From contig NC_087078.1 in assembly GCF_026151205.1 (NCBI RefSeq), forward strand, positions 15,517,118 through 15,581,117: DNA of 64,000 nt, written 5' to 3'. The DNA is from Bolinopsis microptera. Lineage: Eukaryota; Ctenophora; Tentaculata; Lobata; Bolinopsidae. Below the pieces are notes generated by a model. That model saw only the letters and a list, made by a program, of their open reading frames with translations, did not search any database and was not told the origin of the DNA. This document shows, in pieces, positions 1 to 13,960 of the stretch (position 1 is the stretch's first letter; every line of letters starts with the position of its first letter). The translations under genes and the position numbers were made by a program.

Positions 1-115
1 TCTACGCTTTCTTAGCATAATATTTGCCGCCTTATAATTTATTTGCGGGAGAGTTAAATCTAGCTACGCTTTCTTAGAAAAATCTTTGCCACCTTATATT
101 TTACATAACTTCATT
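1..115. repeat. Fragment of dispersed repeat family R1
   Basis: The phrases cgctttcttag and ccttataatttatttgcg recur at about 1680-1740 and 2640-2720, and in inverted form near 5940-5990. The window opens inside a copy of this AT-rich family. No coding potential is visible. Confidence 0.6.
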
Positions 116-795
116 TGTGATAGGAATTAGGATCATATGCTGCTTACGACTCTGCAGTGGATCACATACTGTATACGTGGATTGAACTGACCCGAAGGAA
201 TTATGATCAGTGGATCGAAATACATAACGTGACCGACGAATCGCGTCCACAAGATCACTTCGAAATAAGTAACGTGAACCGGCCTGACGAATCACTTGAT
301 GAGTTTATGATCCAAAAGAAGGATAGGATCTGACCTGAACTTGGAAATAAGATAGGATATTGTGTCGCACTGAATATAATAGAGTACGCTACCTGGATTG
401 TAGTGCGACACATACTGTAGTCAGTGTAGTGCGAAAGATTACTTTTAGAGTGTTAGCAGTTAAAATTCTAAACTTCATCCCGTTTCAAATATCAAACCAC
501 AGTACGAATTATTGCACTAATGCCGGTTATAATGAGGTCTAAAACACACGCTCATAGTTAAAGTGTGTTTATATTTACCAATTAAACTTTAGTTGATGTT
601 AACTTGTTAATTATAACTGTGTACGAGTACGACTACCTACCTAACAGTAACCGCTTCGATTTGTTTAACAAAACATCATTTTCCGAACTAGAGTGCGGTA
701 CCTATGACTTAGACTGTACTCCGCTAGAAACAACAAAATTTAAACAATTGGACAGTAGCGAATCTACCTAGCGAACTTTAGTGTTAGAACTTAGC
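116..795. other. No gene seen; contains one long-loop hairpin
   Basis: Intergenic, AT-rich sequence with only short chance open frames. An exact 11-bp inverted repeat (TGTGTCGCACT at 361-371 and its complement at 402-412) could form a hairpin with a 30-nt loop. I see no homology to a known family. Confidence 0.4.
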
Positions 796-1378
796 GGTGA
801 CCGACAACTAGGAACCTCTCATTCCGGCCTCCCACAGCTAGGTATCACATGACATGGCCCAATCAGTGACGTATCATTTGTGATGTGATCCATATTATTC
901 ACATGACAGTTTAGTAAGTAGTTGTGTTTGAGAAGTGTTTGAGCTCTCGGCATGTGTTCACATAACGGACGTGAGCCAGGTCCAAAAGTGGCTGGTTCTC
1001 GTATCCAAGGATGTGAGCCGAGCATGCACTCAAGCGGAAAGCTGCTGAACAGCCCAAGGCAGTAGAGCCAAGGCGTCCGGATCTGCACAGCACTCTGAAG
1101 CGAAGACCTCAGAAGAATTCCTCCTTCCTTCTACAGGCACCTCCACGAGACGGGACGAGCCCTTTGTTATCTTCGGCGGGAAGACAGATCGGAATGTACG
1201 AGTCGTTACTCGTTGCCTTCTCTACAGCCCGGAACCTTGCTACGCTGGCATGGTAGCAACTGGATTGCAGACGGCACGTTTTACGTCGCCCCGAATATAT
1301 TCACCCAGAGCTATACGATTCATGCTGTTATTGACTAGAAATTTTTGCTGTGAAATCAGTGGATACCTGAAGATTGAG
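796..1378 (+). mobile_element. Internally deleted MULE copy, right end missing
   Basis: It aligns with the complete MULE at 25985-28061. It begins with the same terminus (GGTGACCGACAACTAGG at 796) and shares the subterminal region. It then jumps over the FLYWCH coding part, keeps a stretch of transposase coding near 1020-1330, and jumps again to the 3' subterminal sequence (gctgtgaaatc, near 1347). The right terminal inverted repeat is absent, so this is a truncated, non-autonomous derivative. The coding stretch carries an in-frame stop where the full copy reads through. Confidence 0.8.
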
Positions 1379-1433
1379 AGATGGACGCCTCGAGATTGTT
1401 CTACAAGGGCCCCCGACTGTTTAAACCAACAAA

Positions 1434-3240
1434 CTTTTTGTGAATTACCTAAGTTATGTTTGTAAACAGTAAAATAACTAATTCGTCAATCATGGATATG
1501 CAGATGATCCAGTTTCTCTCTAAACTTAAAACTCCGTAATATTTTAAATCGATTTACTCGCGCATTCTTGGAAAAATAATTGCCAAACAGTTTGACGCGC
1601 GTTGCACGCCCCTTTTTGGTTTGTTTACGCGAGAATGCAATCTTCGCATTATTAGCAAAATATTCGCATCCTTATAATTATTTGCGCGACGCAAATAAAT
1701 CTTCGCTTCCTTAGGGAAATATTCGCCACCTTATAATTTATTTGCGAGAGGATTCAATTTGTGTTTTTTATGTTCGCGCAGTTCTTAGCAAAATATTTAT
1801 CTGAACGAAAGCTCAAAATTTACCGAGAAATTGACCGTCTAATTAATCTATTTGATGACTGTTTCTGACCTAAAATTGCACAAAAAATCGATTTAACTAG
1901 GTTTCAGAACCTATAAACAAATCCTTGTTCCTCAAAATTTATGTTTTATAGTTAATACGAGCAACAAGCAACGCCAACATGTAGGTATATTGTATTGATC
2001 CTTCGGTTCTACAGCTCTTGACCTAGGGCTGAAACCGTAAGATCGAGGAAATCCTCACCTCAACTGATCGAACTTGATCGGAGAGCAGAGTACGACAAAA
2101 CACAGCAGGTAAGCAATTCATTTTTGTGACTGTTCCTCACCTGTACAACGTTGCACGAGAAATCGATTTAAATTGGTTTTACAGCCCTAATCATGACCTA
2201 CGGAGTCGAACTTAAGCTGAGACCGAAAGATCGAGGCAATCCTCACCTTCAATGATCGAACAGGTACTACTAACATCGATCACGTGATATGACCGTAAGT
2301 TGACCCGAACTAAAGTCAACTACCTTCTGAACACGCACTAAAGTCCACCAGGGAAATATATTGAAAAATATATTTTGTCAAACTCGAAGAAAACTTCTTG
2401 TGAATTACCTAAGTTATGTTTGTAAACAGTAAAATAACTAATTCGTCAATCATGGATATTGGATATGCAGATGATCCAGTTTCTCTCTAAACTTAAAACT
2501 TCGTGATATTTCAATCGATTTTACTCGAATTCTTTAAAAAATATTTGCCTAATAACGGTCTGACGCGCGTTGCACGCTCCTTTTTAGTTTGTTTACACGA
2601 GAATGAAATCTTCGCATTGTTAGCAAAATATTCGCCTCCTTATAATTTATTTGCGCGAGAGTTAAATCTACGCTTTCTTAGCAATATATTCGCCTCCTTG
2701 TGATTTATTCGCGCGAGGATTGAATATGCGCGTTTTTAAGTTCTTACTTCTTAGCAAAATATTTATTTGAACGAAAACTCAAAATTTATCGAGAAACTGA
2801 CCTTTTTATTAACTCATTTTGATGACTGTTTCTGATCAGAAATTGCACGAAAAATCGATTTAACTAGGTTTCAGAACCTATAAACAATTCTTTATCCGTC
2901 AAAATTGATTTTTTATAGTTAATACGAGCAACAAGCAACATATATTTTGATCCTATTATATGGTTCTACTCATGGTATGACCTAGGGAGTTAAGCTGAAA
3001 CCGAAAGATCGAGGCGATCGAACAAGTAGGTACTAACACAATTTTCAGATAGAAATGTTCGTTGCAATATTATTTTTATTGCAGCTTTGCAACTTGAGCG
3101 AAGTAAAGAGCAAAGTACGAAAAAACACAGCAGGCAAGCAACTCATTTTGGTGACTATTCCTCATTTAACTGCTAACGTTGCACGAGAAATCGATTTTAG
3201 TTGGTTTTAAAGCCCAATAACGCTTTTACGCTTCATTAGA
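1434..3240. repeat. Tandem duplication of repeat family R1 (~960-bp offset)
   Basis: The phrase tgtgaattacctaagttatg occurs at 1439 and again at 2399, followed in both copies by the same order of landmarks: cagatgatccagtttctctc, the cgctttcttag cluster, a block containing gactgtttctga, and the aaatcgattt motif near the end. The second copy runs into the GA-rich satellite at 3241. Indels of tens of bases separate the copies. No coding capacity is visible. Confidence 0.75.
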
Positions 3241-5335
3241 GACCAGAGAGAGAGAGAGAGTCAGGACCAGAGAGAGTCAGGATCAGAGAGAGTCAGGACC
3301 AGAGCGAGGCCCAAAATCATAGAGAGGTAGGACCAGAGAGAGAGAGAGTCAGGACCAGAGAGAGACAGTCAGGACCAGATAGAGAGTCAAGACTAGAGAG
3401 AGAGTCAGGACCAAAGCAAGTCTAAAACAAAGAGAGATTCAGGACCAGAGAGAGAGAGAGTCAGGACCAGAGAGAATCAGGACCAGAGAGAGTCAGGACC
3501 AGAGACAGCCAGGACAAGAGACACTCAGGACCAGAGACAGTTAGGACAGAGAGAGAGAGTTAGGACTAAAGAGAGTCAGGACCAGAGAGAGATAGTCAGG
3601 ACCAGAGAGAGTCGGGACCAGAGAGAGAGAGAGAGTCAAGACCAGAGAGAGAGAGAGAGTCAAGACCAGAGCAAGTCTGAACCCAGGGAGTCAGGCCCAG
3701 AGAGAGAGAGAGAGTCAGGACCAGAGAGAGCCAGGACCAGAGAGAGAGAGAGAAGCAGAGAGCGAGAAGACACCAGACAGGACCCCAGAATGAGGTCCCG
3801 GACCCAGGAGTGTGTTTAGGCCCAGAGACAGTCAGGACCCAGAGGCGAGGAGATGAGAGAGAGAGAGGAGAGGGGAAAAATTGATGAGAGAGAGGGTGAG
3901 AGGAAGAGGGAGAGGGAGAGAGAGAGAGAGAAGGACGGGGGTGGGGGGGGGGGAGAGCGGAGAGACGAGATGAGGGAAGGGTTGGGGCAGAAGGGGGAGG
4001 GCGGAGGGCGGAAGGGAGGAAGTCGTTGGGAGGAGTGTGCGGGTTGAGATGGGGTGGGGTGGTGGTGGTGTGGTACATCCCAACAACGGTGAGCAAGCGG
4101 TTGGGTGGGTTGGGGGGGAGGTGTATGTGGAGGTGGGAGGGGGGGTGAGGGGGGGGTGGGGAATGGGGGGAGTGGGAAGGCTGCGGGGATTTCCTCCGAC
4201 GGCGGGTGCTTGCGGGGGTAGCCGGGTGAGAGGAGAAGGGAGGATAAGGAGGCGGAGAGAGAGAGAGTCGAGAGGAGAGGACGGAGAAGAGGGAGTGGGA
4301 GAGGGAGAGCAGAATAGAGAAGGACAGAGAGGCGGTAGGGAGATGGAGAGAGAGGTATGTTGTAAGAGAGGAGAAAGAGAGAAAAAGAACGTTAGAAAGA
4401 GAGAGAGAGTACGGAGACGAGAGAGAGAGAGTAGAGATGAGAGAGACTTTGGTGGTTGCCGGCTAGTAACCGGAGACGGTAGGTATGAAGGAGTACGAGT
4501 GGCGAGAGGGGAGCGGTGGGGGGGGGGTGGGGGGGGAGGGAGGATGAGGGAAGAGGAGGGTAGGGAGGGAGGAGAGAGGGAGGGGGGGGCGCCGGAGAGG
4601 CGGATGGAGAGAGGAGCACGAAGGGGAGGGAATAGTAAGAGACGGTGAGAAGGGTCGGGGAGTAGTGGAGAGGCTAGAAGAGAAAGAGGAGACTTGAGGA
4701 GTGAGAGGGAGGAAGGCTCGAGAGAGCAGTCGTAGGCGAACGGGGGGGGGGGGGAGGGCTGGCCGATGGGGAGACGGAAAGACGAGAGAGAGGAAAAAGA
4801 AATTCAGGACCAGAGAGAGGAGTCGGAATCCAGAGAGTGGAAATCAGGACCAGAGAGAGCCAGGCCGACCATAGGTTGAGAGCGATGTCAGGTAAGAGCG
4901 AGAGTCATGACCAACACAGAGAGAAACTAATATAAAAGTCAGGTTCGAGAGAGAGTAAGGCCACCTCCAGAGCGCGAGGTCAGGATCAGAGAGACGAGTC
5001 CAGGAGCAGAGAAGGAGGATGTAGGGGACAGAGAGGAGAGATTCAGGCACAGAAAGAGAGAGGTTCAGGACCTGAGACCGAGAGAGCGAACGTCAGGACC
5101 AGAAAAGAGAGTACAGGTCAGAGAGAGTGTCAGGATCAGAGAGAGAGTGGCTGGGGAGTTCAGGATCAGAGAGAGAGTCAGGATTCCAGGAGAGAGATTC
5201 CGGCCCAGAGAGAGAGTCAGGACCCGGCGAACGAGAGGCAGGTCCTAGAGTAGGAGAGAGAGTCAGGATCGGGAGAGAGAGTAAAAGGAACAGAGAGGGA
5301 AAACAGGACCAGAGCGCCTAGACGACTTAGAGCCG
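3241..5335. repeat. GA-rich satellite with GGACCAGAGAGAGTCA-type units
   Basis: 3241-3780 and 4800-5330 consist of imperfect units of the form (GA)n-GTCAGGACCAGA. 3840-4790 is almost pure purine (GAGAGA, GGGGG tracts). Long open frames on both strands arise only because the purine strand lacks stop codons; the conceptual products are pure S/P/L or G/R/E and are not real genes. Purine tracts of this kind can form triplex or G-quadruplex structures. Confidence 0.9.
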
Positions 5336-5344
5336 AGGTTTGTT

Positions 5345-5995
5345 TGTATGAGGAACCTAAACAATTTTCAGGAATAAGCCAAGCGTAAAAGCGTAACTAG
5401 GGCTGTAAAACCAACTATAATTCGGAGTTCTCGAGCAACGTTATCAGTTATAATGAAGGAATTTAGTCACCCCCAAACACTGAGTTGCTTGTGCTGTGTT
5501 TTTTGTACTTATGCCTGTCTTTACGCTTCAAGTTGCCTAGCGCACTAAACATAATATTGTGCAACGAACATTGTCTATTGAAAATAGTGGTTAGTCCTAC
5601 TTGTTCGTTGCCTCGCCTTTCGGTTTCAGCATTAACTCCCTAGGTCATCTTCATGAAGTAGAACCTTAGGCTCAAATATATGATGCTTGTAGCAGCGTAT
5701 TAACTATGTAAAATCTCAATTTTGGACGCTGCATAATGGAATGTTTATACTGTTCTGAACAAAACCACCCTACCCCAAGTGTTTTAAATCGATATTTTTT
5801 CGTGCCAATTTCTGATCAGAAACGTCCTCAAAATGTGTTAATAGTAAAAAAGGTCGATTTCTCGGTAAATTTTGACGTTTTCGTTCAAATAAATCATTAT
5901 GCTAAGAAGTACGCAACTTAAAAAACGCGCATATACAAATCCTCGCGCGACTACACTCATTAGGCGGCGGTAATCTATTGCTAAGAAAGCGTGAT
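5345..5995 (-). repeat. Inverted copy of repeat family R1
   Basis: Read on the minus strand, the landmarks follow the order seen at 2640-3230 on the plus strand: cgctttcttagcaat, cgcgcgaggatt, gcgcgttttt, tatttgaacgaaaac, gtttctgatcagaaatt, then aacgttgc and gcttttacgct near the satellite edge. The GA-rich satellite is therefore enclosed between inverted arms of about 600 bp. Confidence 0.75.
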
Positions 5996-6654
5996 TAGGT
6001 ACCTTAGTGGGGTTTTTAAAAATGCCGTGTTGCGGAACTTCGCCCAACTATTATTTAAAATCACCTCATTTTCCGTTTTGAATTGTTAGGAGATCGAGGT
6101 TTTTGAATAGTATTGTTTTGTAACAAATGGTTATGACGGTATTTTCCTATTCAAAATAAACGTTTACTATGTCAATTAAACTCAGGAAACATGAAAATAT
6201 TGCTAAAAAGTGGCACCTAAACTTTACTGCATGCATATTTCCCATAATATTTTACAAATATATCCTTAATTAATTCTGTGAGCATATTAGCATATGTCTG
6301 TTATTTAAGGGCAAATTTAGTTGCCATGATGCACACAACTGCAATTATAAAGTTTTCAAAATATTGTGTTTTTGTGGCGGAAAGTTAACCTCTTTCTGAT
6401 TTCAACTGTTCTCGGCGAAGTTTGGCGCGAAACACAAAAAAAACTTTCGCGGCGCCGGCTGGCCCAAAAAAACCGTCACGCCGTGAAATTGGCGAAGTAA
6501 CGACTCCCTTTTTTACGTTCCATCCCGGCGCATGATCCCCCGCAGCATTGGCGATAGTTAACCGGCGGGACCCAAAATGCCCATTGAAACACGCAGGCTC
6601 GCGCTCGATAAGTAAATTTGCACGGTATATCAGGAATATAAATTTATGTTTCGA
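5996..6654. other. No gene seen
   Basis: AT-rich sequence with one GC-richer patch near 6440-6600. I see no coding, RNA or repeat signal that I can name. Confidence 0.4.
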
Positions 6655-9600
6655 GTGGTTGGTGCTTACGCACCGAATAGGTATAGAGCTACAATAACCC
6701 TGTCCTACTACTGTAAATCTATACCTGTACTAAACGTCATAACTGTACAAACTGTATACTATGTACTCCTGCATACTACCTGTACTACTGTACTCCTTTA
6801 CTACTACAAACTCACAGTCCCAACTCCTGTATACTACTAATATCCCACATAAAACTATGTACAATCCTCCTACTAACTGTACTACTCTTACACCTTCATA
6901 CAAACTGCCTACACTAACTGATACTCTCACTATAACTGTACTACTACTTGTACTATGTCCATAACAGTACTCCCTACTGAACTACTACTATCACTGTACC
7001 TATATATAACTGTACTACCACTGTATACTCTTATAAACTGTCACTACTATGTACTACATGCTATACCAACATTATATATCAGAAAACTACTACTCAACTG
7101 AACTCCTATGTCCTCAACTCCTAACTGTAATACTCCATTCCTACTGACTACCAGTACTACCTACTGAACTCCTATCCTCACTGAACTATACTACTCCATT
7201 ACTACACTTTACTATACTGACAACTTCTACTAACTGTAAGTCACCTACTGTACTATGCTCCTACACCCATTATACTGCTATCACAACACTGTACTCTCCA
7301 ACTACCTGTCAATACTGTACCCAATCTACCTCCCACGTACTAAACGTTACAAATACTACTACCTTTACTACTCCTTCCTCCTGATAACTACACCTGCTCT
7401 ACATACAGTATACATACTATCCCAGACCTCCCCCGTTATCCTTCTACCTCACTGATACTACTTCCTGTCATACTACTATACTGTTTAATACTACTACCTT
7501 TCACTCAACTGTATCAATACTCCCGTACTACCTAATATACTACTGCTCCTAATGTACAACACCTGTATATACTACTCACTGATACTACAGTATACTACTC
7601 CTCCCTTATACCTCACACTGTTACTCTTCAACAAACTTAACTCACACCTGTACTACTACTTACAAACTGTACTAAACAGTTACTCCCTTTAATCATGTAC
7701 TTCCTCCTGTACTCCTGTAACCTAACCAGTCTACTCCAGAACCTCAGCTCATCCTGTATATGTACAACCAGAACTACTACATACTAACGTATATCTACTA
7801 CCTGTACTCCTACTACTACTACAGTGTTACTACTACTGTACTTACTTCTATACAGAACTAAACCTGTACTACTACTACTAACTGTATTAATAACTGTACT
7901 ACTGCTACTACTGTACTTTACTGCTCACTAACTAGTACTACTAAAATGACTACTGTATAACTTGTATATACTGGTATATACTACTACCAGTACTACCTAC
8001 CTCTTTATCATCCTAACTAACTGTACTATACTACTTACTAACTGTACTACTAAGTACTATATACTAACTGTATATACGTACACTCCTACTAACTGTACTA
8101 CTCATGTATACTGCAACTAAAACTGTACTCCTATATTACTAACTGTATACTACTGAACTACTAATACTAACTATACTACTAATACTACTAATGTACTATC
8201 CTGTACTCTAAAAAAACTGTACTACTACTGTACTATATACTACTGTACTCCTAACTACTACTAACTGTACTACTACTGTAAACTACTACCTACCTGTATT
8301 ATACTGTATATGCTAAACTAACTGTTACTACTACAGACTCGCACCTGGCCCCTACTCAAATGTACTACTACTGTAACTATGCTACTAACTTTCTTGCATA
8401 CTAACTGTATCCTATACTAACTGTACTACTACTGTACTATTATACTGTACTATACTGTACTACTCTAAACTTCTTTTACTGTTTTAATACTAATTTTCTA
8501 CATGTACTAATGTCTACCTGTCTAATAACTGCTACTACTTTTCTAACTTATATCGTTACTTACTACGTAAAACTTACCTTTCGTACTATCTGTACTACTA
8601 TACCTTTTAAATTTCTACTTATATTACTAAAATGTATACTCTGTAAAACTCTTCTTTCTAACTGTTCTACTACCCGTTTACTACTACATACTTCAACTGT
8701 CACTTTCTACTACTACTAACTGTACTACTACTGTACTACTATACTAACTGTACTAATACTGTATACTGATACTACTGTACTACTTACTGTACTAAGAAAT
8801 TAACTTCCCAATACTGTATACTTTAATGTACTAACTTTTTTACTACTGCTACTACTGTACTATACTGTACTCTATATAACTGTACTATTCTACTGTCTAT
8901 GTTTTCCTAACGTACTAAAACTGTACTATCTTAAAATGCTCTACTTTCTGTACTACTAACCTTTATTACTTATACTCTGTACCTATATGTCTAACTGTAC
9001 TACACTGTACTATACTACTAATGTATACTGTTCTATCTACTAACTGTTCTACTACTGTACTACTTCTTTTACTGTATTACTTCTTACTGTACTAACTGTA
9101 TACTACTGTACTACTGTCTACTAAATGATCTTAAATACTGTACTACTACTAAGTATAATTCTAACTGTACTAAATGTACTACTGTAACTAAATGTACTAC
9201 TACCCGTTTTAAATCTTTCTACTGTTATACTGTATACTCTCATAATGTAATAATTCGTACTATGCTATAAACTGTATACTATATAACTGTATACTATCTG
9301 TACTTTCATCGTAATGTACTACTTACTAATATACTTAACTGTTACTACTACTGTATTCTATATCCTAACTGTACTACTCGACTACTAACTTAATACTAAT
9401 GTATATCTATAACTACTACTGTTATACTTTTCTACTAATTTAATACTACTGTATACTATATAACTGTATATTTTGTTTGACTACTGACTACTACTTTACT
9501 GTAATAAATGTATATACTACTAACTGTACTAATACTTACTACTAACTGTTATACTGTCTATTTCTACTAAACTGTACTACTACTGTTTTACTCTATACTG

Positions 9601-10785
9601 TACATACGTTCTAAATTTTATAATGTACTATTTTAAATTATATATTATACTAAATTAACTACTATAACTGTAATACTGTCTATTATATAATTACAAAAAC
9701 TTTTTAATGTTTCTAAATACTTACTTATTCTACAATGTATACTCTGTATACACTTACGAAAAGGAAAAGTACAAATTTAATGCTAACTAATCTCTCTTAA
9801 AATTTTTCTTTTGTTATTACAACTTACTTTCTTTAAAACTGTACACTACAACAAATTTTCTACCTGAAAACCACTAAAGTCCTTTTCACGACCCAAAAAA
9901 CAAAAATTTTACACTAACACCTACTCAACTGACTACTACTTTACATACTTCAAAAAAAAACGTCTACTTCTCAACGTACTATACCTCTAACGTACACGCT
10001 CAATTACATAACTTACTCTGTAAATTTTAAAGTATAATGTTTCCTAAAATTGTAATAAACAAAAATTTCTCTAAACTTCTAATAAAATATAATGTACTAT
10101 ACTTATACTACCTAAATTAAAATTTTTTGTTATCTCTAAAGTCAAAGTACACAAATGTAATTACTCTCTAAACTTCTACATTTAATACTTATAAAAAATG
10201 TACTTTTAAACCCCAAAAAAGTAAAAAAATATTACTAAAATATAACGTATATACTGTATTTTTAAAAAAATAAATGTACTTTTTATTTATTTACAAAATG
10301 AAATACTGTCTAATGTATAACTGTACTTTTTACTAAATGTATATAATTTTACTATGTTATAAAAATAATGACTCTTGACTCTGAATAATTAATCTATAAT
10401 GATAATAGAAATACACTCTAAATTTTAAAACTATGTAATTTTCTATCTTACTTATATTTTATTTCGTATAACTTAAAACCCGCATAATTATATACTGTAT
10501 ACCATAATGACTATAAGTATATTTCTAAAGATATACTTTTACTATAAACTGTAATATACTGTAACTTAAATTAAATTTTTTATACTTTTAAAAAAATGCC
10601 TCTTACTAATTTACTAAATGTTTATATGTTTCTATGCTATAACTGTATACAAAAGTATATGTAAAAAACTGTATCGCTAAATAAATTACTCTTTATACAA
10701 CTTTTATACGTTTTTTATAACGTACTACTATGATTATATAACGACTATACTTTAACTGTACAACTGTAAAAACTACTGTATATTT
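6655..10785. repeat. Decayed ACTGTACTAC-type satellite array
   Basis: It is built from the words ACTGTACTAC, TACTACTACTG and CTACTAACTG, the vocabulary of the clean array at 57190-63375, but with frequent single-base indels and substitutions. There is a gradient: the start is C-rich (6700-7700), the middle is recognisable (7800-9400), and from about 9600 the sequence becomes AT-rich with only scattered ACTGTA words. It stops abruptly at about 10785. Short open frames here are meaningless. Confidence 0.85.
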
Positions 10786-11199
10786 TCTCGTTTTTTACAA
10801 TTTGTGGCTAACATGGGCAATGTTGCAACCCGGGAGGGGGCTATAATACTCCTGCAGCGGAGATATTAAATTTGAAGCATTGCTTTTATTCTTGCAAATT
10901 CTCCCTCTGCAGGCAATCTATAAACGAAACCAATTTAATAATATATTAAAAATAATAATTATAGTAAAAAATAGGATGGAATTGGAAGTGACGCCCTCCC
11001 GCTTGCTGGCGGGGGGGAATGGCAGTTTGTAACAGACCGTGGCTCGCTTAGCAGTCGACTTGGCTCCCTTATTCTTCCTATGCCGATGTCTTCGACCTGA
11101 ACATTTTCAAGTGGAACCTCAATGGTATTAAAGGTAACATTCTTTGGAGAGAACATTAGTAAGTGACGATAAACGTTATCATTTTTGATGTAGTGTGTC

Positions 11200-13960
11200 T
11201 CAAAGAGACAAAATGCCGTGACTTCGAGAAACAATTTATTGACGGTCACAACTTGTAACACTAGCCCAATCAGACAATTGGTATCATTATGGTCTCGGTT
11301 TTTAATCTGCCCAGCCCCTTGTAACCTTCAGTGTTGCATGGTAGACTCACTTAGTAACAGAGTGGATTTCATTGATATAAGACTCACAGCACAAAGGATC
11401 TATCGTTTTGATCAGGATCGTTTAACGGAGTCGGACCAACCAAGAAGATTGTCGATGATGGACATCAGTAGGGTCACAGGTAATCCATTGTTACAATCAT
11501 ATTTCATTGATCTGAAAACTGCTATCAATTATACCAGCTCGATTCGATTTTGTTTTGTTGTGGTTTTTTTAACGCCCGCCTTTTTAGGAGATTGCAGTAG
11601 GAAAGTGTATGATGCTGGTAATAATATATTGGTCAGTTCGGTAATGGTCTGAGAAAAAGATACGGTGAGTTCCTACTGGACTTTATTGTTGATAATGGTC
11701 TGTTTGCGAGCATACTGCGTATCAACACAGAGGCGAAGCATATTACCACCTGGAAGGCTAGATGGTGTTCCCAAGGGTAGACTCAAGGGTTCAAAAGACA
11801 CTGTGAAATATTTTAAACAAATTGATGATATTTTATGTGTACTAACTTTAAGGCTGTTTAACAGACTCCCGCTCTTTTTGCGGTGATTGTGAAATCCTGA
11901 CCATAATCCTGTGGTCGCACGTTTTAAAACTTGGTTGTGAATTACATTGTACATAAGCGGCCCAGGTCTGACAAAATAAGGTTTGATGTCAATCGCCTTT
12001 AAAGATTCTGATTATTAAGTTAAATTTTTTGATTCCTTTTAAAAGTACTAATTGATTGGAGAGTTTTAACTAATATGCTATTTCTGCAAAATTCTGCTAT
12101 TTTGGTATATTGAGTAAATGTGCAGTCCAGGTGGTTGGTAAGTGCCCCCGGGAAGCCTCATCAGTACGGCGACGATCAACTGTCGTTAAAACTTTCAGCA
12201 GAGGAGAATGTCATCAGCAAGAATGTAGTCTCACAGGGATAAGCGACAGAGTGACCTCAGAAAAAGAATCAACCATTCTCAAAAGTACCATAAAAGAGGT
12301 TGAAATCCATCAATGAGGCCGCAGCTAACGCCCTAGTAGATGTCCATCGACAAAACCGACAGCTGACAGAAGCATGTTTGAAGCGAATAGAACCTTTGGC
12401 CCAGTGGGATGAAGAAAGACGGAGGGACTGTCCACGATGCCGACGGGAACACCTTAGGTTCTGACTCATTAGGCTATTAAAGATACTTTAAATATTGAGT
12501 TCAATGACAAAAGATGAACCCCCCCTCCAGCATCTAGACCCTCCTGGAGCCTCTCTGTCCCATAACACTAAGAAGGTGGCGTGCTGTTATGAGCTTGCGA
12601 AATCGGTAGAAGCCGTGTGGCCCTGACGGTATACCTAATGAGCTCTAATGAAAGCTGCTGGGATATCCCCTCCACTGTGAGTTGGCTAGGATTACAATCT
12701 CTCCCTTTGAGACCCAACACATACATCCCAACTATTGGAGAAGGTATCCTGACACCCTTCAGAAGCAGGAAAACCCCGAGGTCCGCAAAAGTCTATCGGC
12801 CCGCACATTGCTAAATGGATCTAGAAAAGTCCTATCCTCGTAGCCTTGAACAGAATCAATTACCCCGTTGGATATGTACACTGGACCTTGGCAGGCGCAT
12901 ACAAGCAGGGTCGCAGTTTGTGCTGACCTGGATAGGTCTCAGAGATGTTGACATCAGTGGTTACCAGGCGCGATGTTTTGAGTATAGTATTCAACATTGA
13001 ACATGACCGCTGCGTTTATACCTATCCGCAGAAGGACATCATCACTCCTCATTGATGCAGGTTGCTCTAGAGACGACATTAGCCTAGTTCCAGTTACTCC
13101 TCTCAAATACCAAGCTCAATGGTGACGGTCAACTGATCTGAGTCTGGTGAATTTTGTGATTAATATTGGCGCTTACCAGGGAGACAGTCTGGCAGGTAAA
13201 GATGTGTTTAGCATTTGACCCTTGCCGGTGCCCTGAAACTCACATCGTGCCGTGATCAGTGTCACGATTCCTAGACCGAACCCCCCAGTCCTTGATAGAG
13301 GCTTCCGTTAGGAGGTCCGGCCTATTGCTGATGATGTGAGCTTCTGAGTGAAGATGGTCAGAGCTGGTGAAAGATACTAGAGATTGCCAGTGATATACTT
13401 AGGTTGGAGTCTCTTTGTTAACGAATCAAAGACGGTGTATACACGAGTGTATTTGGCAGATACAGATGCTTTAGATGCCCATGGCAATAAAATAGAGGAG
13501 AGGAGATGAAGAGTGGCGAGAGTCAGTGCTAATTAGGATCAAAGGCTCTGTTCAGAAAGAGATATTGTCAACAGACGCAAACAAAGCCAATGTTGCCTTT
13601 CTACACCTACAAGAAAGTTGGTTGAATAGTTCTGTTCAGATCAGTGAGTGAGAGTCACCGAAAGTCAAGCTGTACGAAGCTCTTGACACTTCAGTGTGGT
13701 TGTATAATGTAGCAACTGGGCTGCTCATGAAACTGAATGGCATCTGTCGCCGTTCCTTCAAAGGACGCATCTGAGACAGTTACATCACACTTATTGGCCT
13801 ACGGTTATCAGTACCGGATTTTATATAAGAGATGTAATGTCAGACCCCTTACTGAACGATCAAGAAAGCAGTTGAAGTTGCTTGGGCTCGTTGCTCAGAG
13901 CGGTTGTGACACTCCGCCTTCTTTCTTTCAGATTTGAATGTTTAGGATGTTTTTGACTAC
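11200..13960 (+). pseudogene. Decayed LINE: APE-type endonuclease plus reverse transcriptase
   Basis: No intact frame survives, but the order of motifs over three frames is that of a non-LTR retrotransposon ORF2. The endonuclease part is at 11560-11950: GDCSRK..DAGNN, then EFLLDFIVDNGLFA, then QIDDIL, then DHNPVVARFKTWL near 11900 (the SDH-type catalytic motif). A linker follows at 12310-12470 with CPRCRREHLRF. Reverse transcriptase motifs come next: a YQGDSL motif at about 13175, an ADD catalytic-box remnant at about 13325 (IADDVSF), the thumb-like LFVNESKTVYTRV at about 13412, and the C-terminal VKLYEALDTSVWLYN at about 13665. Many stops and frameshifts mean it is long dead. The clade is not resolved; the layout resembles RTE/CR1-like LINEs. 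Confidence 0.75.

Noticed and set aside
3596-4648. Long open frames on both strands in the GA-rich satellite (up to 203 codons)
   Set aside because: Low-complexity S/P/L or G/R/E products that follow from the purine-strand composition; no domain and no start context.
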